Shown here piece after piece: positions 50,008 through 59,774 of a DNA stretch of 64,000 nt. Each line of letters starts with the position of its first letter. Within the stretch, counting starts at the first letter, position 1. The translations under genes were made by a program, and so were the position numbers. The stretch comes from Planctomycetota bacterium (GTDB taxonomy: Bacteria; Planctomycetota; Planctomycetia; Pirellulales; PALSA-1355), in contig QQVE01000059.1 of assembly GCA_003389325.1 (NCBI GenBank), forward strand, positions 1 to 64,000, given 5' to 3'. The notes beneath the pieces are model-generated. The model ran no database searches and had not been told where the DNA came from. It saw only the letters and a program-made list of their open reading frames with translations.

Positions 50008-53000
50008 ATGGAGTACATCCTCGGCGGGATATGTCTGCTCGTGGCCGTCACCTTCGTGGGTCACGGCCTGTGGATGTTGGTCACTTCAATCTTTGGCGGC
50101 AAGCCTGCGCGCCCGCAGGACGCCGACAGCGCGTGTCCGCGCTGCGGCAGTCCGTTGGTGGGCCAGGCGTGCATTGTCTGCCGGTGGCCGGCCGAGGTCG
50201 CTCCCTCTCCGGGCGTCGCCGAAAACGCGCTGATGGCACTGCGGGCTCAGGTCCGCAAGTTCTACGGATTGGGCATCTTCAACTCGACACAGCTTCAGCG
50301 GCTTGAGAAGCCCCTGCACGAGGAGCGCGACCGGCTCTATCATGCCGCGCGTAAGCCGCAAGGAGCGGTCTCCGATGCCGAGGTGGCTGAAGAGCCGATC
50401 GTGGCCGAGGCAGTTGACGCATCGTCAGCACAATCCCCGCGTAAGCCGCCCGAGGTGGCCGTGCGTGAGTGGGTCGAAACGCACGTGTCGCGCAGACCGC
50501 GGGCTGATGACGTGTTGCAAGACGTCGCGTCTGAAACCACAGCCGTGCATGCCGCGGCGGCTGCCCCCGAGGTGCAACAACCCGTCGCCCCGGCCCGCAG
50601 TTGGACGGATTGGCTGGCGGCGTTCATGGAACAGCGCAACATTCGCTGGGGAGAACTCGTCGGCGGGATGTTGATTGTGGGCTGCTCGATCGCGCTGGTG
50701 ACTAGCTTCTGGTCCGAGATCGCAGCGCGCCCCTGGCTCAAGTTTGGATTGTTCAACGGCGTAACGGCCGCCATCTTCGGCATCGGGTTCTACAGCGAGC
50801 ATCGTTGGCGGCTCCACACGACGAGCCAGGGGCTCCTGATCATCGGCAGCTTGCTCGTACCGCTCAACTTTTTGGCAATTGCCGCGCTGTCGAGTGCCCC
50901 CGGCAGCGACGGCTGGCTGACCATCGTCGGCGAAGCTGTTTCGGCTGTGCTCTTCGCAGCGCTTGTTTTCTTCGCTGGCAAGGTCGTCTTGGCCCGCGAC
51001 GAAGCGCTGCTGATGGTTGGCATGCTTGTGCCTTCGCTGGCCCAGTTGCTTGTGCGGCGATTCGTCGATCCGACGGTCGAAATGAGCATGCTGGCGGTGA
51101 TCACCGCCGTGCCGGTTGCATGTTACCTCGCCGTCAACTTCTGGCACATGCGCCACGCGGCACGCGAACTCGTGCCGTCGGAAGCCCGGGTGAGCGAGTT
51201 CTTCAACTTTCTGGGGATGACTTCATTTGCCGTGGTGCTGCCGCTGGGACTAATGCTCTACAAGTCCGGTCACCCGATCGAGACGCTGCGACAACTGCCG
51301 ATGCTGGGAGGCTTGCTCGGCTTCGTGCCGCTGTCGGCCGGACTGCTGGTCTGGAAAAAGCTGGCCGGCAGACAACTGGCGGGGCTGCGCACGGGTGCCA
51401 TGAGCGTCGCCGTCTTCGGAGCCGTTATCACCGTGGGCGGACTCGTGGCCGGTTGGCCGCAGCCTGGCGCGCTGGTGCCTTCGGCCGTCGTGGCGTTCAC
51501 CGTGTTCAGTTTCGTGGCCTGGCGGTTCCAACTGCCCGCGGCCCACCTGGTAGCCGCTCCCTGCCTGGCGTTGGCGTACCTGCTCGGGGCACATCTTCTC
51601 CTGGGCACTGAAGGACTCGCCTGGTCGAACGCTTCGTCGCAGGTTGTGTTCGAGACGCTCGTCTCCGGCGAGAGCGGCGTGTTACTGGTACCGCTCGTGC
51701 TGGCCTATGGCGGTGCCGCATTCCTGGCCCTCCGCCGCGGCGGCGACGCATCTCTTTCGTTCGCGGCCGCCGCGGGAACGTTGCTGGCCGCCAGCGTGGC
51801 GCTGGTGACCTGGTTCGGCTTCGGGTACGAAGGCGATCCGCTCGGCGCCGGCTGGGTCTATCTCACGTACGCCGCCGGCCTGACCGTCGTCGCCGCGCGC
51901 CAACGCCATGCGACTCCGGCTTGGATCGGCGCGGCGCTGCTGCTGGCAGGCGTCGTACAGGAAGTGGCGTTCCACTATGGCGCGGTGCTGGGGCTCAGTG
52001 CGCCGCTGGTAACCTCGTTCCTCGTCTTCTCGACGGCCTGTGCCGCGATCGGGCAGATCGCACGACAGACCCGCTTGGCCATCGCGGGTAGCCCGCTGGT
52101 CGACGTTGCCTGGCGAGCGGCCTTGGGCGCATCCGTGCTCGCGGCTTCGGGACTGCTGTGGCTCCTTCCCGCGCAACTCGCGCTGCTCGAAGCCACCAGT
52201 TGGCTGTGGCTGGCTGCCATCTGGCTGGCAGCCGCGCTAGTGCTGGAACGGATGCCTCTGTGGACGATGTTCCAGGCGGCGCTTGTGTTGGCGGTAGTGT
52301 TCGCCGTGGGAGCGCTTCTGGCCCTGGAACGATGGTTCCTCGAGTCGCCCCTGCGGTGGCTCGATCCCTGGACGCTCGAAGCCATGGCTGTGGGGCTCGT
52401 GGGGCTGAATCTCTGCTGGGCAGCCGTACGATTGACCTACCAGCGCTTTGCGGGCAACGAACGCTCGACATCCCACTTCGCGCGCGGCCATCGACTGCTC
52501 GCCTCGCCGTGGCTCTCGGTCGATCGAGTGACCACCGGCGTGCTGGTGGTTTTGCTCGTCTCGCTGGGCACGTATGCCGTCTTGCCGGGCGCGCTAGTGG
52601 AACTCGCACCCGCCGGCGGTGAAGTGGTCACGGTTGCCGACTTCGAACTGCCCGACATCCCGCACGCGCACGCCGGCGGATGGGGCGCCTGGGTGTTGCT
52701 GATCGGGCTGGTTGGGCTCTTGGCCGCTGCGCTGCGCGAACGGATCTCGACCACCTGGCTGGCCTGCCTGCTGGTCACGACGGCGGTGGCGTGTCCGCTA
52801 TTTGCCAGCACGTTCACGGCGCAAAACGCCGCGGCGAGCGCCTTGCGCTGGCTGTCGGCCGGGTTCCTGGTTCTCGCTTCAGCGGCCGTGTGGGGAGGCA
52901 ACGGGATTGCATCGCTTGCTCGACGGCTCGGCTGGCCCACGCGCACCGGCGACGCCACGCTGCTGCACGACATCGCGGCGCTTGTGCTGCTACTGGGAAC

Positions 53001-56000
53001 GCTCGCTCCAACGCTCATCTTCCTGACCATCGGCCTACCGGCAGTTCTCCAATCGCCACAGATCTCGGCGCTGGCTGGTGATTTCGTCGTGCCCGGTGTC
53101 TTCGGGGCGGTCTCGCTCTTGCTGGCCGCAGTCGTGTGGACGCGCTCCGACGACGGCACTGCCAACGGCCTGGCAAGTGCACGTGCCGACCTTCCGCGAC
53201 GCTTCGCTCCGCTGCTCGTCGTGCTGGGGGCTCTGCCGCTGGTGGCCGTCGGGGTGTACTACGTTGCGACGGGTATTGCCGCTCATCCGATCGTCGGCCC
53301 CGCGGCGCAATCGTTGTTCGCGCGCCTCGGTGCGAGTATCTCGTATGCCGTACCGCTCGGCATCACGGCCGCCGTGCTCGTGGGCTACGCGCTGCGGCAG
53401 AAAGCAGGCGCGTTCGCCCTGGCCGGCGGGGTCACGACATGCCTCGCCGCGACGACTGCCTTCCTCTTGCGAGGTTCGGCGACGACCACGTTCGATGCTG
53501 CGACGTGGGTGCGGTTGGCACAGCTCAACGCCGTCGTGGCCGCCGGCTGCGCCATCGTCTGGCTGCTGCTGGTCATCTGGAGGCATCATCGCGAGGGAAG
53601 CTATGACGCACCATCTCTTGGCACGCCATTCTCGTTCCAGGCGTCGATCGCACCGGCGCTGGTGATTTTGCTGTTGGGCATCGTATGGATGCACTTGGTG
53701 CGGTTTCCGCAAGGGCGATTGGGCGGCCCCATCGTCCTCTCGCAAGTGACCGACCCGTGGGGCTGGCTCAGTCTTGCCGCCGTCGTTGCAGCCGTGGCTG
53801 GCGTGGCCGCAGTCTCCAAGCAGCGGCTGAGCATGCTCACGATCAACGGTCTGCTCGTCGGCAGCATTGTGATGATCTCGGGCGTCGCCGCGCGCTGGGA
53901 CACGGGCAACTGGCTCGCCTACCACACGCTCTTCGTCGGCCATGCGGTCATCGCCGGGCTACTGGTGGCCGCCGCCTGGCAGTTCGGCCGGCCCAGGCGT
54001 CTTTCGCAAGAGAGCCCGTGCGAAGCGGCCGATGCTCCCCGTGGCGCCATCTGGACCGTGATTCAAGCGGCTGTCCTCGTGTTGCTGGCGCTACGCGAAA
54101 TCCCGCACAGCGGCTGGTGGTCCAGCGCGGGACTCGCCTATGTCGGACTGGCCGTGGCTCCAGCGCTGGCGTGGATCTACCAACGGCGCCGCTACCTGTA
54201 CGCCGCAGTGCCGCTGGTGAACCTGGCAGGTCTACTGGTGCTAGCCGAGTTGAACTGGGTCCAGGGTGATCGCGAGTTTGTCTATTGGAATGTGGTACTT
54301 GCGGCAGTGATGGTACCCGCCTGGATGGTAATCGAACGGCTCGCCATCGCGCGGCGACATTTCGCCGTCCGTTTCGGAGTGCCGCCGGTGCATCGGGTGG
54401 TCACCCGAGCGGCCATCGCGGTACTCGTGCTGATCGTCGGACTGGCGCTCGTTGGCGATGCCCTCGGGCACTACGACGCACCGCCCGATTTCCATCTCGA
54501 CTGGATCGCGCTCGCGGCCACGTTGATGGCCGTCAGCGCGTGTTTGTGGGATGCCGACTCGCGAGATGCGGTCGCGCTGCTCTACGTACTCGGTCTCGTG
54601 GCCTGCGGCATGTTGCTCGACGGGTTCAACCTCGCGCGGCCGCGGCTGCTGTGGACCGGCACCATGGTTCTGGCCTCCTACGCCGTGTTGACCAGTTACT
54701 TCTGGAGCCGCCGCCGCGGATTGGCACAGATCGCCGCGAGACTGCGGATCCCGGACCGCGCCGGCTCCGATCTGGCAGCGCTCACGTGGCTCGTACCGGC
54801 CAACGTGCTGTTGATCACTTCGGTCGTTGTCACGGCATTCGTCGTCGAGATGACCGAAGAACAAGCGCATCTGCGCGTACTGGCGTCGCAAGCCACGCTC
54901 GCGCAGGTGTTAAGCCTGGCATTGCTGGCCCGGGGCGACCACCGCGGCAGGCTGCAATTGGCGGCCCTCGGCGTGGGCGCCGTGGGAGCGGTCTTCTTCG
55001 GTTGGGTATGGCTCGAGGTGGGCACCACGCTGACGCCGCTGCATGCGCTGGTCGTCGTGGCCGCGGCCACCGCCGGCGTGGCGGCCCTGTATGGCCTCGC
55101 ACTCGGCAAGCTGTTGCCCGACTCCAGCGACTGGCTCGCGCCCGCGCGGCGTCTGACGCCGTGGTTGGCCGCCGTAAGTGGCGCGGCGGTCGCAGCCACG
55201 CTGAGCATCGAGATCGTGCAATACGCGCGCGACGGCGAGGTGCTGATGGCGTGGCCCGCGATCGTGGCGATCGCACTGACGCTCGCCGGGCTATCGGCCG
55301 CGGCACTGGCGGCAGCCGTGTTGCCGGGCCGCGATCCACTGGGGCTCTCGGAGCGCGGCCGGACGACGTACGTCTACGGCGCCGAGGTGATCCTGGCGCT
55401 GCTCTTCGTGCACATTCGCGTCACGATGCCCTGGCTGTTCACGGGATTCTTCCAGCAGTTTTGGCCGCTGATCGTGATGGCGCTGGCCTACTTGGGAGTC
55501 GCCCTGGCCGAAGTGTTTCGCCGTCGCCAGGTGCTGGTGTTGTCCAGTCCGCTCGAAAACACGGGTGCTCTGTTGCCGGTGCTGCCCGTGCTGGGATTCT
55601 GGATCGGCGATACGGGGGTCGACTATTCGCTGCTGCTGCTATTCGTGGGCCTGCTCTACGGCGGGCTGTCCATCGCGCGGCGGTCGTTTGGCTTCGGCGT
55701 GTTGGCGGCGCTGGCGGCCAACGGCGGCCTGTGGTTCTTCCTGCACCGGCAAGACGGTTGGGGTTTTCTGGCGCATCCGCAGGTGTGGCTGATTCCGCCG
55801 GCCGTATGCGTGCTGGCGGCAGCGTATCTCAACCGCAAGCAACTTGCCGATCGTCAGATGACGGCCGTGCGCTACACTTGTTCGATGATGATCTATCTTT
55901 CGTCCACAGCCGACATTTTTCTTAACGGAGTTGCCGAAGCCCCCTGGTTGCCGCTGGTGCTCGGCGCGCTTTCCGTAGCCGGCATTCTGGCGGGCATCGC

Positions 56001-56220
56001 CCTGCGCGTGCGAGCCTTCCTCTTTCTCGGCACCGGGTTTCTCGCGCTCTCGGTGTTCACGATCATCTGGTATGCCGCCGTCGATCAACACCAGACGTGG
56101 ATCTGGTGGGCTTCGGGCATCGCCCTGGGGATCGCGATCGTCACGCTCTTCGCATTCTTCGAAAAGAAGCGACAAGACTTGCTCGACGTCTTTGAGCGCC
56201 TCAAGCAGTGGGAAGCCTGA
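50008..56220 (+). CDS. Giant polytopic membrane protein with N-terminal zinc ribbon
   Basis: 2070 residues. One membrane span (2-28) is followed by a zinc ribbon with C43-PRC46 and C55-IVC58, then about 130 residues of acidic, helical cytoplasmic sequence. From residue about 200 to the end there are dozens of hydrophobic spans in repeated blocks. The first block reads NIRWGELVGGMLIVGCSIALVTSFWSEI, which recalls DUF2157/DUF2339-like proteins. No enzyme motif or transporter signature was seen. I do not recognise the exact family. The gene stands alone on the plus strand, with family 1 repeats at its 3' end. Confidence 0.75.
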   Translation: MEYILGGICLLVAVTFVGHGLWMLVTSIFGGKPARPQDADSACPRCGSPLVGQACIVCRWPAEVAPSPGVAENALMALRAQVRKFYGLGIFNSTQLQRLEKPLHEERDRLYHAARKPQGAVSDAEVAEEPIVAEAVDASSAQSPRKPPEVAVREWVETHVSRRPRADDVLQDVASETTAVHAAAAAPEVQQPVAPARSWTDWLAAFMEQRNIRWGELVGGMLIVGCSIALVTSFWSEIAARPWLKFGLFNGVTAAIFGIGFYSEHRWRLHTTSQGLLIIGSLLVPLNFLAIAALSSAPGSDGWLTIVGEAVSAVLFAALVFFAGKVVLARDEALLMVGMLVPSLAQLLVRRFVDPTVEMSMLAVITAVPVACYLAVNFWHMRHAARELVPSEARVSEFFNFLGMTSFAVVLPLGLMLYKSGHPIETLRQLPMLGGLLGFVPLSAGLLVWKKLAGRQLAGLRTGAMSVAVFGAVITVGGLVAGWPQPGALVPSAVVAFTVFSFVAWRFQLPAAHLVAAPCLALAYLLGAHLLLGTEGLAWSNASSQVVFETLVSGESGVLLVPLVLAYGGAAFLALRRGGDASLSFAAAAGTLLAASVALVTWFGFGYEGDPLGAGWVYLTYAAGLTVVAARQRHATPAWIGAALLLAGVVQEVAFHYGAVLGLSAPLVTSFLVFSTACAAIGQIARQTRLAIAGSPLVDVAWRAALGASVLAASGLLWLLPAQLALLEATSWLWLAAIWLAAALVLERMPLWTMFQAALVLAVVFAVGALLALERWFLESPLRWLDPWTLEAMAVGLVGLNLCWAAVRLTYQRFAGNERSTSHFARGHRLLASPWLSVDRVTTGVLVVLLVSLGTYAVLPGALVELAPAGGEVVTVADFELPDIPHAHAGGWGAWVLLIGLVGLLAAALRERISTTWLACLLVTTAVACPLFASTFTAQNAAASALRWLSAGFLVLASAAVWGGNGIASLARRLGWPTRTGDATLLHDIAALVLLLGTLAPTLIFLTIGLPAVLQSPQISALAGDFVVPGVFGAVSLLLAAVVWTRSDDGTANGLASARADLPRRFAPLLVVLGALPLVAVGVYYVATGIAAHPIVGPAAQSLFARLGASISYAVPLGITAAVLVGYALRQKAGAFALAGGVTTCLAATTAFLLRGSATTTFDAATWVRLAQLNAVVAAGCAIVWLLLVIWRHHREGSYDAPSLGTPFSFQASIAPALVILLLGIVWMHLVRFPQGRLGGPIVLSQVTDPWGWLSLAAVVAAVAGVAAVSKQRLSMLTINGLLVGSIVMISGVAARWDTGNWLAYHTLFVGHAVIAGLLVAAAWQFGRPRRLSQESPCEAADAPRGAIWTVIQAAVLVLLALREIPHSGWWSSAGLAYVGLAVAPALAWIYQRRRYLYAAVPLVNLAGLLVLAELNWVQGDREFVYWNVVLAAVMVPAWMVIERLAIARRHFAVRFGVPPVHRVVTRAAIAVLVLIVGLALVGDALGHYDAPPDFHLDWIALAATLMAVSACLWDADSRDAVALLYVLGLVACGMLLDGFNLARPRLLWTGTMVLASYAVLTSYFWSRRRGLAQIAARLRIPDRAGSDLAALTWLVPANVLLITSVVVTAFVVEMTEEQAHLRVLASQATLAQVLSLALLARGDHRGRLQLAALGVGAVGAVFFGWVWLEVGTTLTPLHALVVVAAATAGVAALYGLALGKLLPDSSDWLAPARRLTPWLAAVSGAAVAATLSIEIVQYARDGEVLMAWPAIVAIALTLAGLSAAALAAAVLPGRDPLGLSERGRTTYVYGAEVILALLFVHIRVTMPWLFTGFFQQFWPLIVMALAYLGVALAEVFRRRQVLVLSSPLENTGALLPVLPVLGFWIGDTGVDYSLLLLFVGLLYGGLSIARRSFGFGVLAALAANGGLWFFLHRQDGWGFLAHPQVWLIPPAVCVLAAAYLNRKQLADRQMTAVRYTCSMMIYLSSTADIFLNGVAEAPWLPLVLGALSVAGILAGIALRVRAFLFLGTGFLALSVFTIIWYAAVDQHQTWIWWASGIALGIAIVTLFAFFEKKRQDLLDVFERLKQWEA

Positions 56221-56226
56221 TGATAC

Positions 56227-56249
56227 CAGCCCGAAGCGCGAGCGAGAGT
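56227..56249 (+). repeat. Dispersed repeat family 1 copy
   Basis: CAGCCCGAAGCGCGAGCGAG, preceded by ATAC as in the first copy at the window start, lies between the giant membrane protein (ends 56220) and the convergent DinB-like gene (ends 56299). Confidence 0.65.
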
Positions 56250-56298
56250 CCGTGAGCCAACGAGTGCGCAACCCTAGCTTAATGAGTCGGAAGTCAAC

Positions 56299-56772
56299 TC
56301 AAAGCGGCTTGCCCAGTAGCTCGCGCTTCTGGCGAATGAACTTCAAATGATGGTTCAGGTGCTCGACATAGCTGGCCAGGAACTCGGCCAACGTCAGCTC
56401 GCCGTGCTCGTTGTGATGCCCCTTGCGATCGAAGACCGAGGGCGGCAGGCGGCGAAGGCTTTCGGCGGTGAGCAGGCGGTTCTTCTCGAACACGTCGCAC
56501 GCCATTTGCGGGTCGAGATCGTGATACGAAAGGCCCTGGGCGAATGCCGTTTCGTCGTAGCCGAGCAAGGTGGGCATGGTTGGCTCGACAGCTACGCGTT
56601 TCATGCGGTCGGCGCCGATCAGGTCGCTGTCCATCACGTGCAGCACGATCTGCTGGATGCTCCACGTGCCGGGAACCGGAAAGGCCTGCAACTCCTCGGG
56701 TGTGAGGCCCTCGATCGATTGGCGAAGCTTTACGGCGTCGGCGGCGTATGTTTCGATCAACTGCTGGTCCAC
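56299..56772 (-). CDS. DinB-superfamily protein
   Basis: 157 residues. It has the helical DinB/YfiT pattern: SIEGLTPEELQAFPVPGTWSIQQIVLHVMDSDL, with His in IVLHVMD, and the C-terminal metal segment ELTLAEFLASYVEHLNHHLKFI. In this superfamily three His residues bind a divalent metal and activity is often a thiol transferase. The GTG start at 56772 was chosen because the run AGGAGGG ends six bases upstream; the longer open frame running upstream from 56299 reads through the CDF gene in another frame. Role unknown. Confidence 0.8.
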   Translation of the reverse strand: MDQQLIETYAADAVKLRQSIEGLTPEELQAFPVPGTWSIQQIVLHVMDSDLIGADRMKRVAVEPTMPTLLGYDETAFAQGLSYHDLDPQMACDVFEKNRLLTAESLRRLPPSVFDRKGHHNEHGELTLAEFLASYVEHLNHHLKFIRQKRELLGKPL

Positions 56773-56870
56773 AGAAGCCCTCCTGATACAAGAACGGTGC
56801 GACGCGTCCAAAGGCACCGACGAGAGACGCAACACGGCCGAAAGGTTCGCGCGATTCGAAGCACGACGCC

Positions 56871-57785
56871 CTAGAACGACGAGCGGCATTCCTCCTGGCC
56901 GGCCGGATCGATCTGAATCGTAATGTGGTCGATGCTGAACTCGTCGTGCAGCATTTGGCGCACGCTTTCCAGCGACGGCTGGTGCTCGTGCCCTGGCCCC
57001 AGCACAACGTGGGCCGATAGCGACTCCATGCCGCTGGTGATCGTCCAGATATGCAGATCGTGCACCTCGTCCACTGCCGGCACCGAGAGCATGGCGTCGC
57101 GCACGGCATCCAGGTTCAAGTGGCTCGGCGTGCTCTCCATCAGGATCGCGATGGCCTGCTTGACCAGGTTCCACGACGAGTAGATGACCAACAGTCCGAT
57201 GGCAATCGATGCCACTGGATCGGCCCACTCCCAGCCAAACACCCAGATGAGCACGCCGGCCACGAGCGCCGCGATGCTGCCCAGGGCATCGGTCATGATA
57301 TGAAGCCAGGCGCCGTGCATGTTCAGGTTCGAATTGCGGCCCGAATTGAGAATCAACAGCCCCACGATGTTGATCACCAGCCCGCCGATGGCGATCGAAA
57401 ACATCAGCACGCCCTGGACCGGCTCGGGCTGCTGAAACCGCTTCACGGCTTCGATGAAGATCACGATCGAGATGGCGATCAACGTGGCGCCATTGGCCAG
57501 GGCCGCCAGGATCTCCGCCCGGTAGTAGCCGTAGGTGTGCTGCGGCGTTGGCGGCCGCTGGGAGATCCATTGGGCAAAGAGACTCAATCCGAGCGCCGCG
57601 ACGTCGGAAAACATGTGGCCCGCGTCGGCCAATAGTGCCAGCGAACCGGAAACGTAGCCGCCGATAATCTCGGCGAACATGTAGACGAGCGTCAGCCCGA
57701 GGGTCCAAGCGAGCCGCGCGCGGCTCTCGGCCCGGCCCTCGTGAAACCCCTCTCGGCCCAAATCGTGATGGTGATGATGGCTCAT
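56871..57785 (-). CDS. Cation diffusion facilitator (CDF) metal exporter
   Basis: 304 residues with a His-rich start (SHHHHHDLG) and six predicted spans. The metal site follows the CDF pattern: D54-x-x-H57 and HxxxD (H57, D61) in LLADAGHMFSDVAAL, plus HIMTDALGS in the later transmembrane site. The cytoplasmic domain ends VLGPGHEHQPSLESVRQML and HITIQID, as in ZitB/CzcD-type zinc exporters. The His-rich N-terminus may gather zinc. It lies 22 bp downstream of the ABC binding protein, so it may share that operon, but the functional link is unclear. Confidence 0.93.
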   Translation of the reverse strand: MSHHHHHDLGREGFHEGRAESRARLAWTLGLTLVYMFAEIIGGYVSGSLALLADAGHMFSDVAALGLSLFAQWISQRPPTPQHTYGYYRAEILAALANGATLIAISIVIFIEAVKRFQQPEPVQGVLMFSIAIGGLVINIVGLLILNSGRNSNLNMHGAWLHIMTDALGSIAALVAGVLIWVFGWEWADPVASIAIGLLVIYSSWNLVKQAIAILMESTPSHLNLDAVRDAMLSVPAVDEVHDLHIWTITSGMESLSAHVVLGPGHEHQPSLESVRQMLHDEFSIDHITIQIDPAGQEECRSSF

Positions 57786-57807
57786 GACTGCGTTGCCAAG
57801 GCTCCGG

Positions 57808-58956
57808 CTACTCGTCGCCGTCAACATACTTGGTCGTGAACGTTCCCGAAACGTCGATCCGTTCGGGCTTGAGTTGACCCGACTCGACGAGTTGATCGGC
57901 CAACTGCTGCCAGCGGCCGGGCGACATCGTGCCGATCCCTTCGCGCTTGGCCGTCTCATCGAGCACCAGCGGCACGAGCGTTTCCGCGCCGTAGGCCAGG
58001 ATGTCGAGATCCATCTGCGGATTCACGCGATGGATGTACGCGTTGGCTTGCTCGGGTGACTCCAGATACTGCTTCCAGCCCTGAGCGCTGGCGGCCACCA
58101 TCTTTTCCACAAGTTCGGATCGATCGGCCAGCAGGGCGTCGCTGGTGAACAGCACGCTGGTATAGGGATTGTATCCCAGCTTGGAAACCATCAGCACGCG
58201 AGGATCGCCCCCTTTCTTGCGGGCCACGAACGGCTCGCTGAACACGTATCCCTGCTGGGCGAGGTCGGGATCGATCAGGAATTGCGCAACGTTGCCCGAG
58301 TACGGTACGACCTTCACTCCTTTCAGCGGCAGCTTGTACCGCAAGTACTGGGCAAACGCGTTGCTGGCCGATACGGCCAAGGTAACATCGCGCAGATCAT
58401 CAAAGCTTTGAATCTTGGAGCTCTCGTGCACCAGGATGCAGCGAGGGCTCTCCTGCAATGGAGCAAACAGTGCAACGACCGGGGCCTGCTGCGCACGGCC
58501 GAACAACAGGTTGTCGGCATTCGCGATCCCGAAGTCGACCGCGCCGCGGGCCACGCGCTGCACGACTGGTGAATCGGGACCGCCGGGCACGATCTCGACG
58601 TCCAGGCCTTGCTCGCGGTAGTAGCCGTGCACCAGCGCCGCATAGTAGCCGCCGTGCTCGGCCTCAGGAAACCAATTGAGCTGCAAAGTGACAGCCGTCA
58701 ACTCGGCGCTTGCATGCTCGCCGGCATCGTCCGTGGCATGGGGAAGCATCTCGGCCGAAGGTCTGGCACAGCCGGAGAGCGCGAAGGCACAGATCGCACT
58801 CGCCGCCACGAGCCCGAAGCGCAAGCGAGGGATCTTAGTCGATCGCTGCACCCTTCCACATTCGTGCACGTTGGGCGTCGACAGCCCCGACGCACGCATG
58901 CTCACGCGAGCGAGAGCATGGCACCCAACACTGGTCTTATGGCAAGGCGTGCGCAT
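57808..58956 (-). CDS. ABC transporter substrate-binding lipoprotein (NMT1/THI5-like)
   Basis: 382 residues if begun at 58956. The lipobox is ALSGC with Cys63, at the end of a hydrophobic signal (LVAASAICAFALSGC). The binding domain starts VTLQLNWFPEAEHGGYYAAL, then YYREQGLDVEIVPGG and VDFGIANADNLLF, the NMT1/THI5 family pattern for thiamine-precursor or alkanesulfonate-type ligands. The 58956 start has an AGGA ribosome site. It leaves about 47 unusual residues before the signal; much of this sequence, plus the start of the signal, is made of dispersed repeats. Alternative starts are ATG 58899 and GTG 58851. Confidence 0.85.
   Translation of the reverse strand: MRTPCHKTSVGCHALARVSMRASGLSTPNVHECGRVQRSTKIPRLRFGLVAASAICAFALSGCARPSAEMLPHATDDAGEHASAELTAVTLQLNWFPEAEHGGYYAALVHGYYREQGLDVEIVPGGPDSPVVQRVARGAVDFGIANADNLLFGRAQQAPVVALFAPLQESPRCILVHESSKIQSFDDLRDVTLAVSASNAFAQYLRYKLPLKGVKVVPYSGNVAQFLIDPDLAQQGYVFSEPFVARKKGGDPRVLMVSKLGYNPYTSVLFTSDALLADRSELVEKMVAASAQGWKQYLESPEQANAYIHRVNPQMDLDILAYGAETLVPLVLDETAKREGIGTMSPGRWQQLADQLVESGQLKPERIDVSGTFTTKYVDGDE
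58811..58936 (-). repeat. Dispersed repeats within the 5' end of the ABC binding-protein gene
   Basis: A family 1 copy (AGCCCGAAGCGCAAGCGAGG, 58811-58830) and a hairpin-forming element (CATGCTC at 58897-58903 pairing with GAGCATG at 58914-58920) fill much of this stretch. Translated in frame, they encode the residues between the likely start and the lipoprotein signal. Confidence 0.6.
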
Positions 58957-58967
58957 CGTTTCCTGTT

Positions 58968-59774
58968 CTACGGCTCGGCCGTCAAGTCGTTGGGGGCGGT
59001 CGCGTGCCACCGCGCGAGGATCGTCGCTCCCAGCAGGCTGACCGTAGCAAAAATCGCGATCGAAAGCAGCGTCGAACAGATGACGCCTGCAAAAACATAC
59101 GCCGTGTCGAGATTGCCGCCGGCACGCGTGATGAGCGTGCCCAGGCCGTAGGCATCGCCCTGAAATCCCGCATAGATCTCGCCCACGATCGCGCCGATGA
59201 CCGACAGCCCGCAGGAGATCTTGGCACCGGTGACCAAGTAGGGCACGGCGCTCGGCAGCCGCAGCTTGAACAGCACCTGCAGGGGCGTGGCGTTGTGGAC
59301 CGCAAACAATTCGAGGTGCGTTCGATCGACGGAGGTCAGCCCGGCGGTGGCGCTGGTGATGATCGGAAACAGGCTGAGGATGAACGACACGGCCACCACG
59401 CCGCGAAAGCCGTAGCCAAACCACAGAATCAACAAGGGCGCGATGGCCACGATGGGCACGGTTTGCAAGAAGATGGCGTAAGGATAGACGCTGCGCTGCA
59501 ACAGCCGCGATTGCGAAAACAGCAACCCCAGGACCGAGCCCGACATCAGGCTCAACAGAAACCCGCTCATGGCCGCCGCGCCTGTGAGCGGCACCGCCCG
59601 AGAAAGCTCCGCCGCGTGCTCCCGCGCGGACTCCATCACGCGTGCCGGGCCTGGCACCAAGTACACGGGTAGCTCCCCGACGACCGTGGCGAATTGCCAC
59701 AGGGCCACGACGATCGCGAGGAAACCCAGCGGCGGCAACGCCGCATGCAGCAGCCAGCGACCCAGCCTCCTCAT
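58968..59774 (-). CDS. ABC transporter permease (SsuC/ThiX-like)
   Basis: 268 residues with about six spans. The cytoplasmic EAA-type loop is present as ATPLQVLFKLRLPSAVPYLVTGAKISCGLSVIG, which contacts the ATPase. The N-terminus MRRLGRWLLHAALPPLGFLAIVVALWQF is a first span. The ATG at 59774 overlaps the ATPase stop (ATGA), and the SBP starts 11 bp later, giving one operon. The pattern fits the permeases of alkanesulfonate, taurine and thiamine-precursor importers; substrate undetermined. Confidence 0.92.
   Translation of the reverse strand: MRRLGRWLLHAALPPLGFLAIVVALWQFATVVGELPVYLVPGPARVMESAREHAAELSRAVPLTGAAAMSGFLLSLMSGSVLGLLFSQSRLLQRSVYPYAIFLQTVPIVAIAPLLILWFGYGFRGVVAVSFILSLFPIITSATAGLTSVDRTHLELFAVHNATPLQVLFKLRLPSAVPYLVTGAKISCGLSVIGAIVGEIYAGFQGDAYGLGTLITRAGGNLDTAYVFAGVICSTLLSIAIFATVSLLGATILARWHATAPNDLTAEP

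Noticed and set aside
56299-57708. 469-residue frame joining the CDF region to the DinB-like gene
   Set aside because: Its upstream half reads the CDF gene out of frame. The DinB-like part has its own GTG start at 56772 with an AGGAGGG ribosome site.
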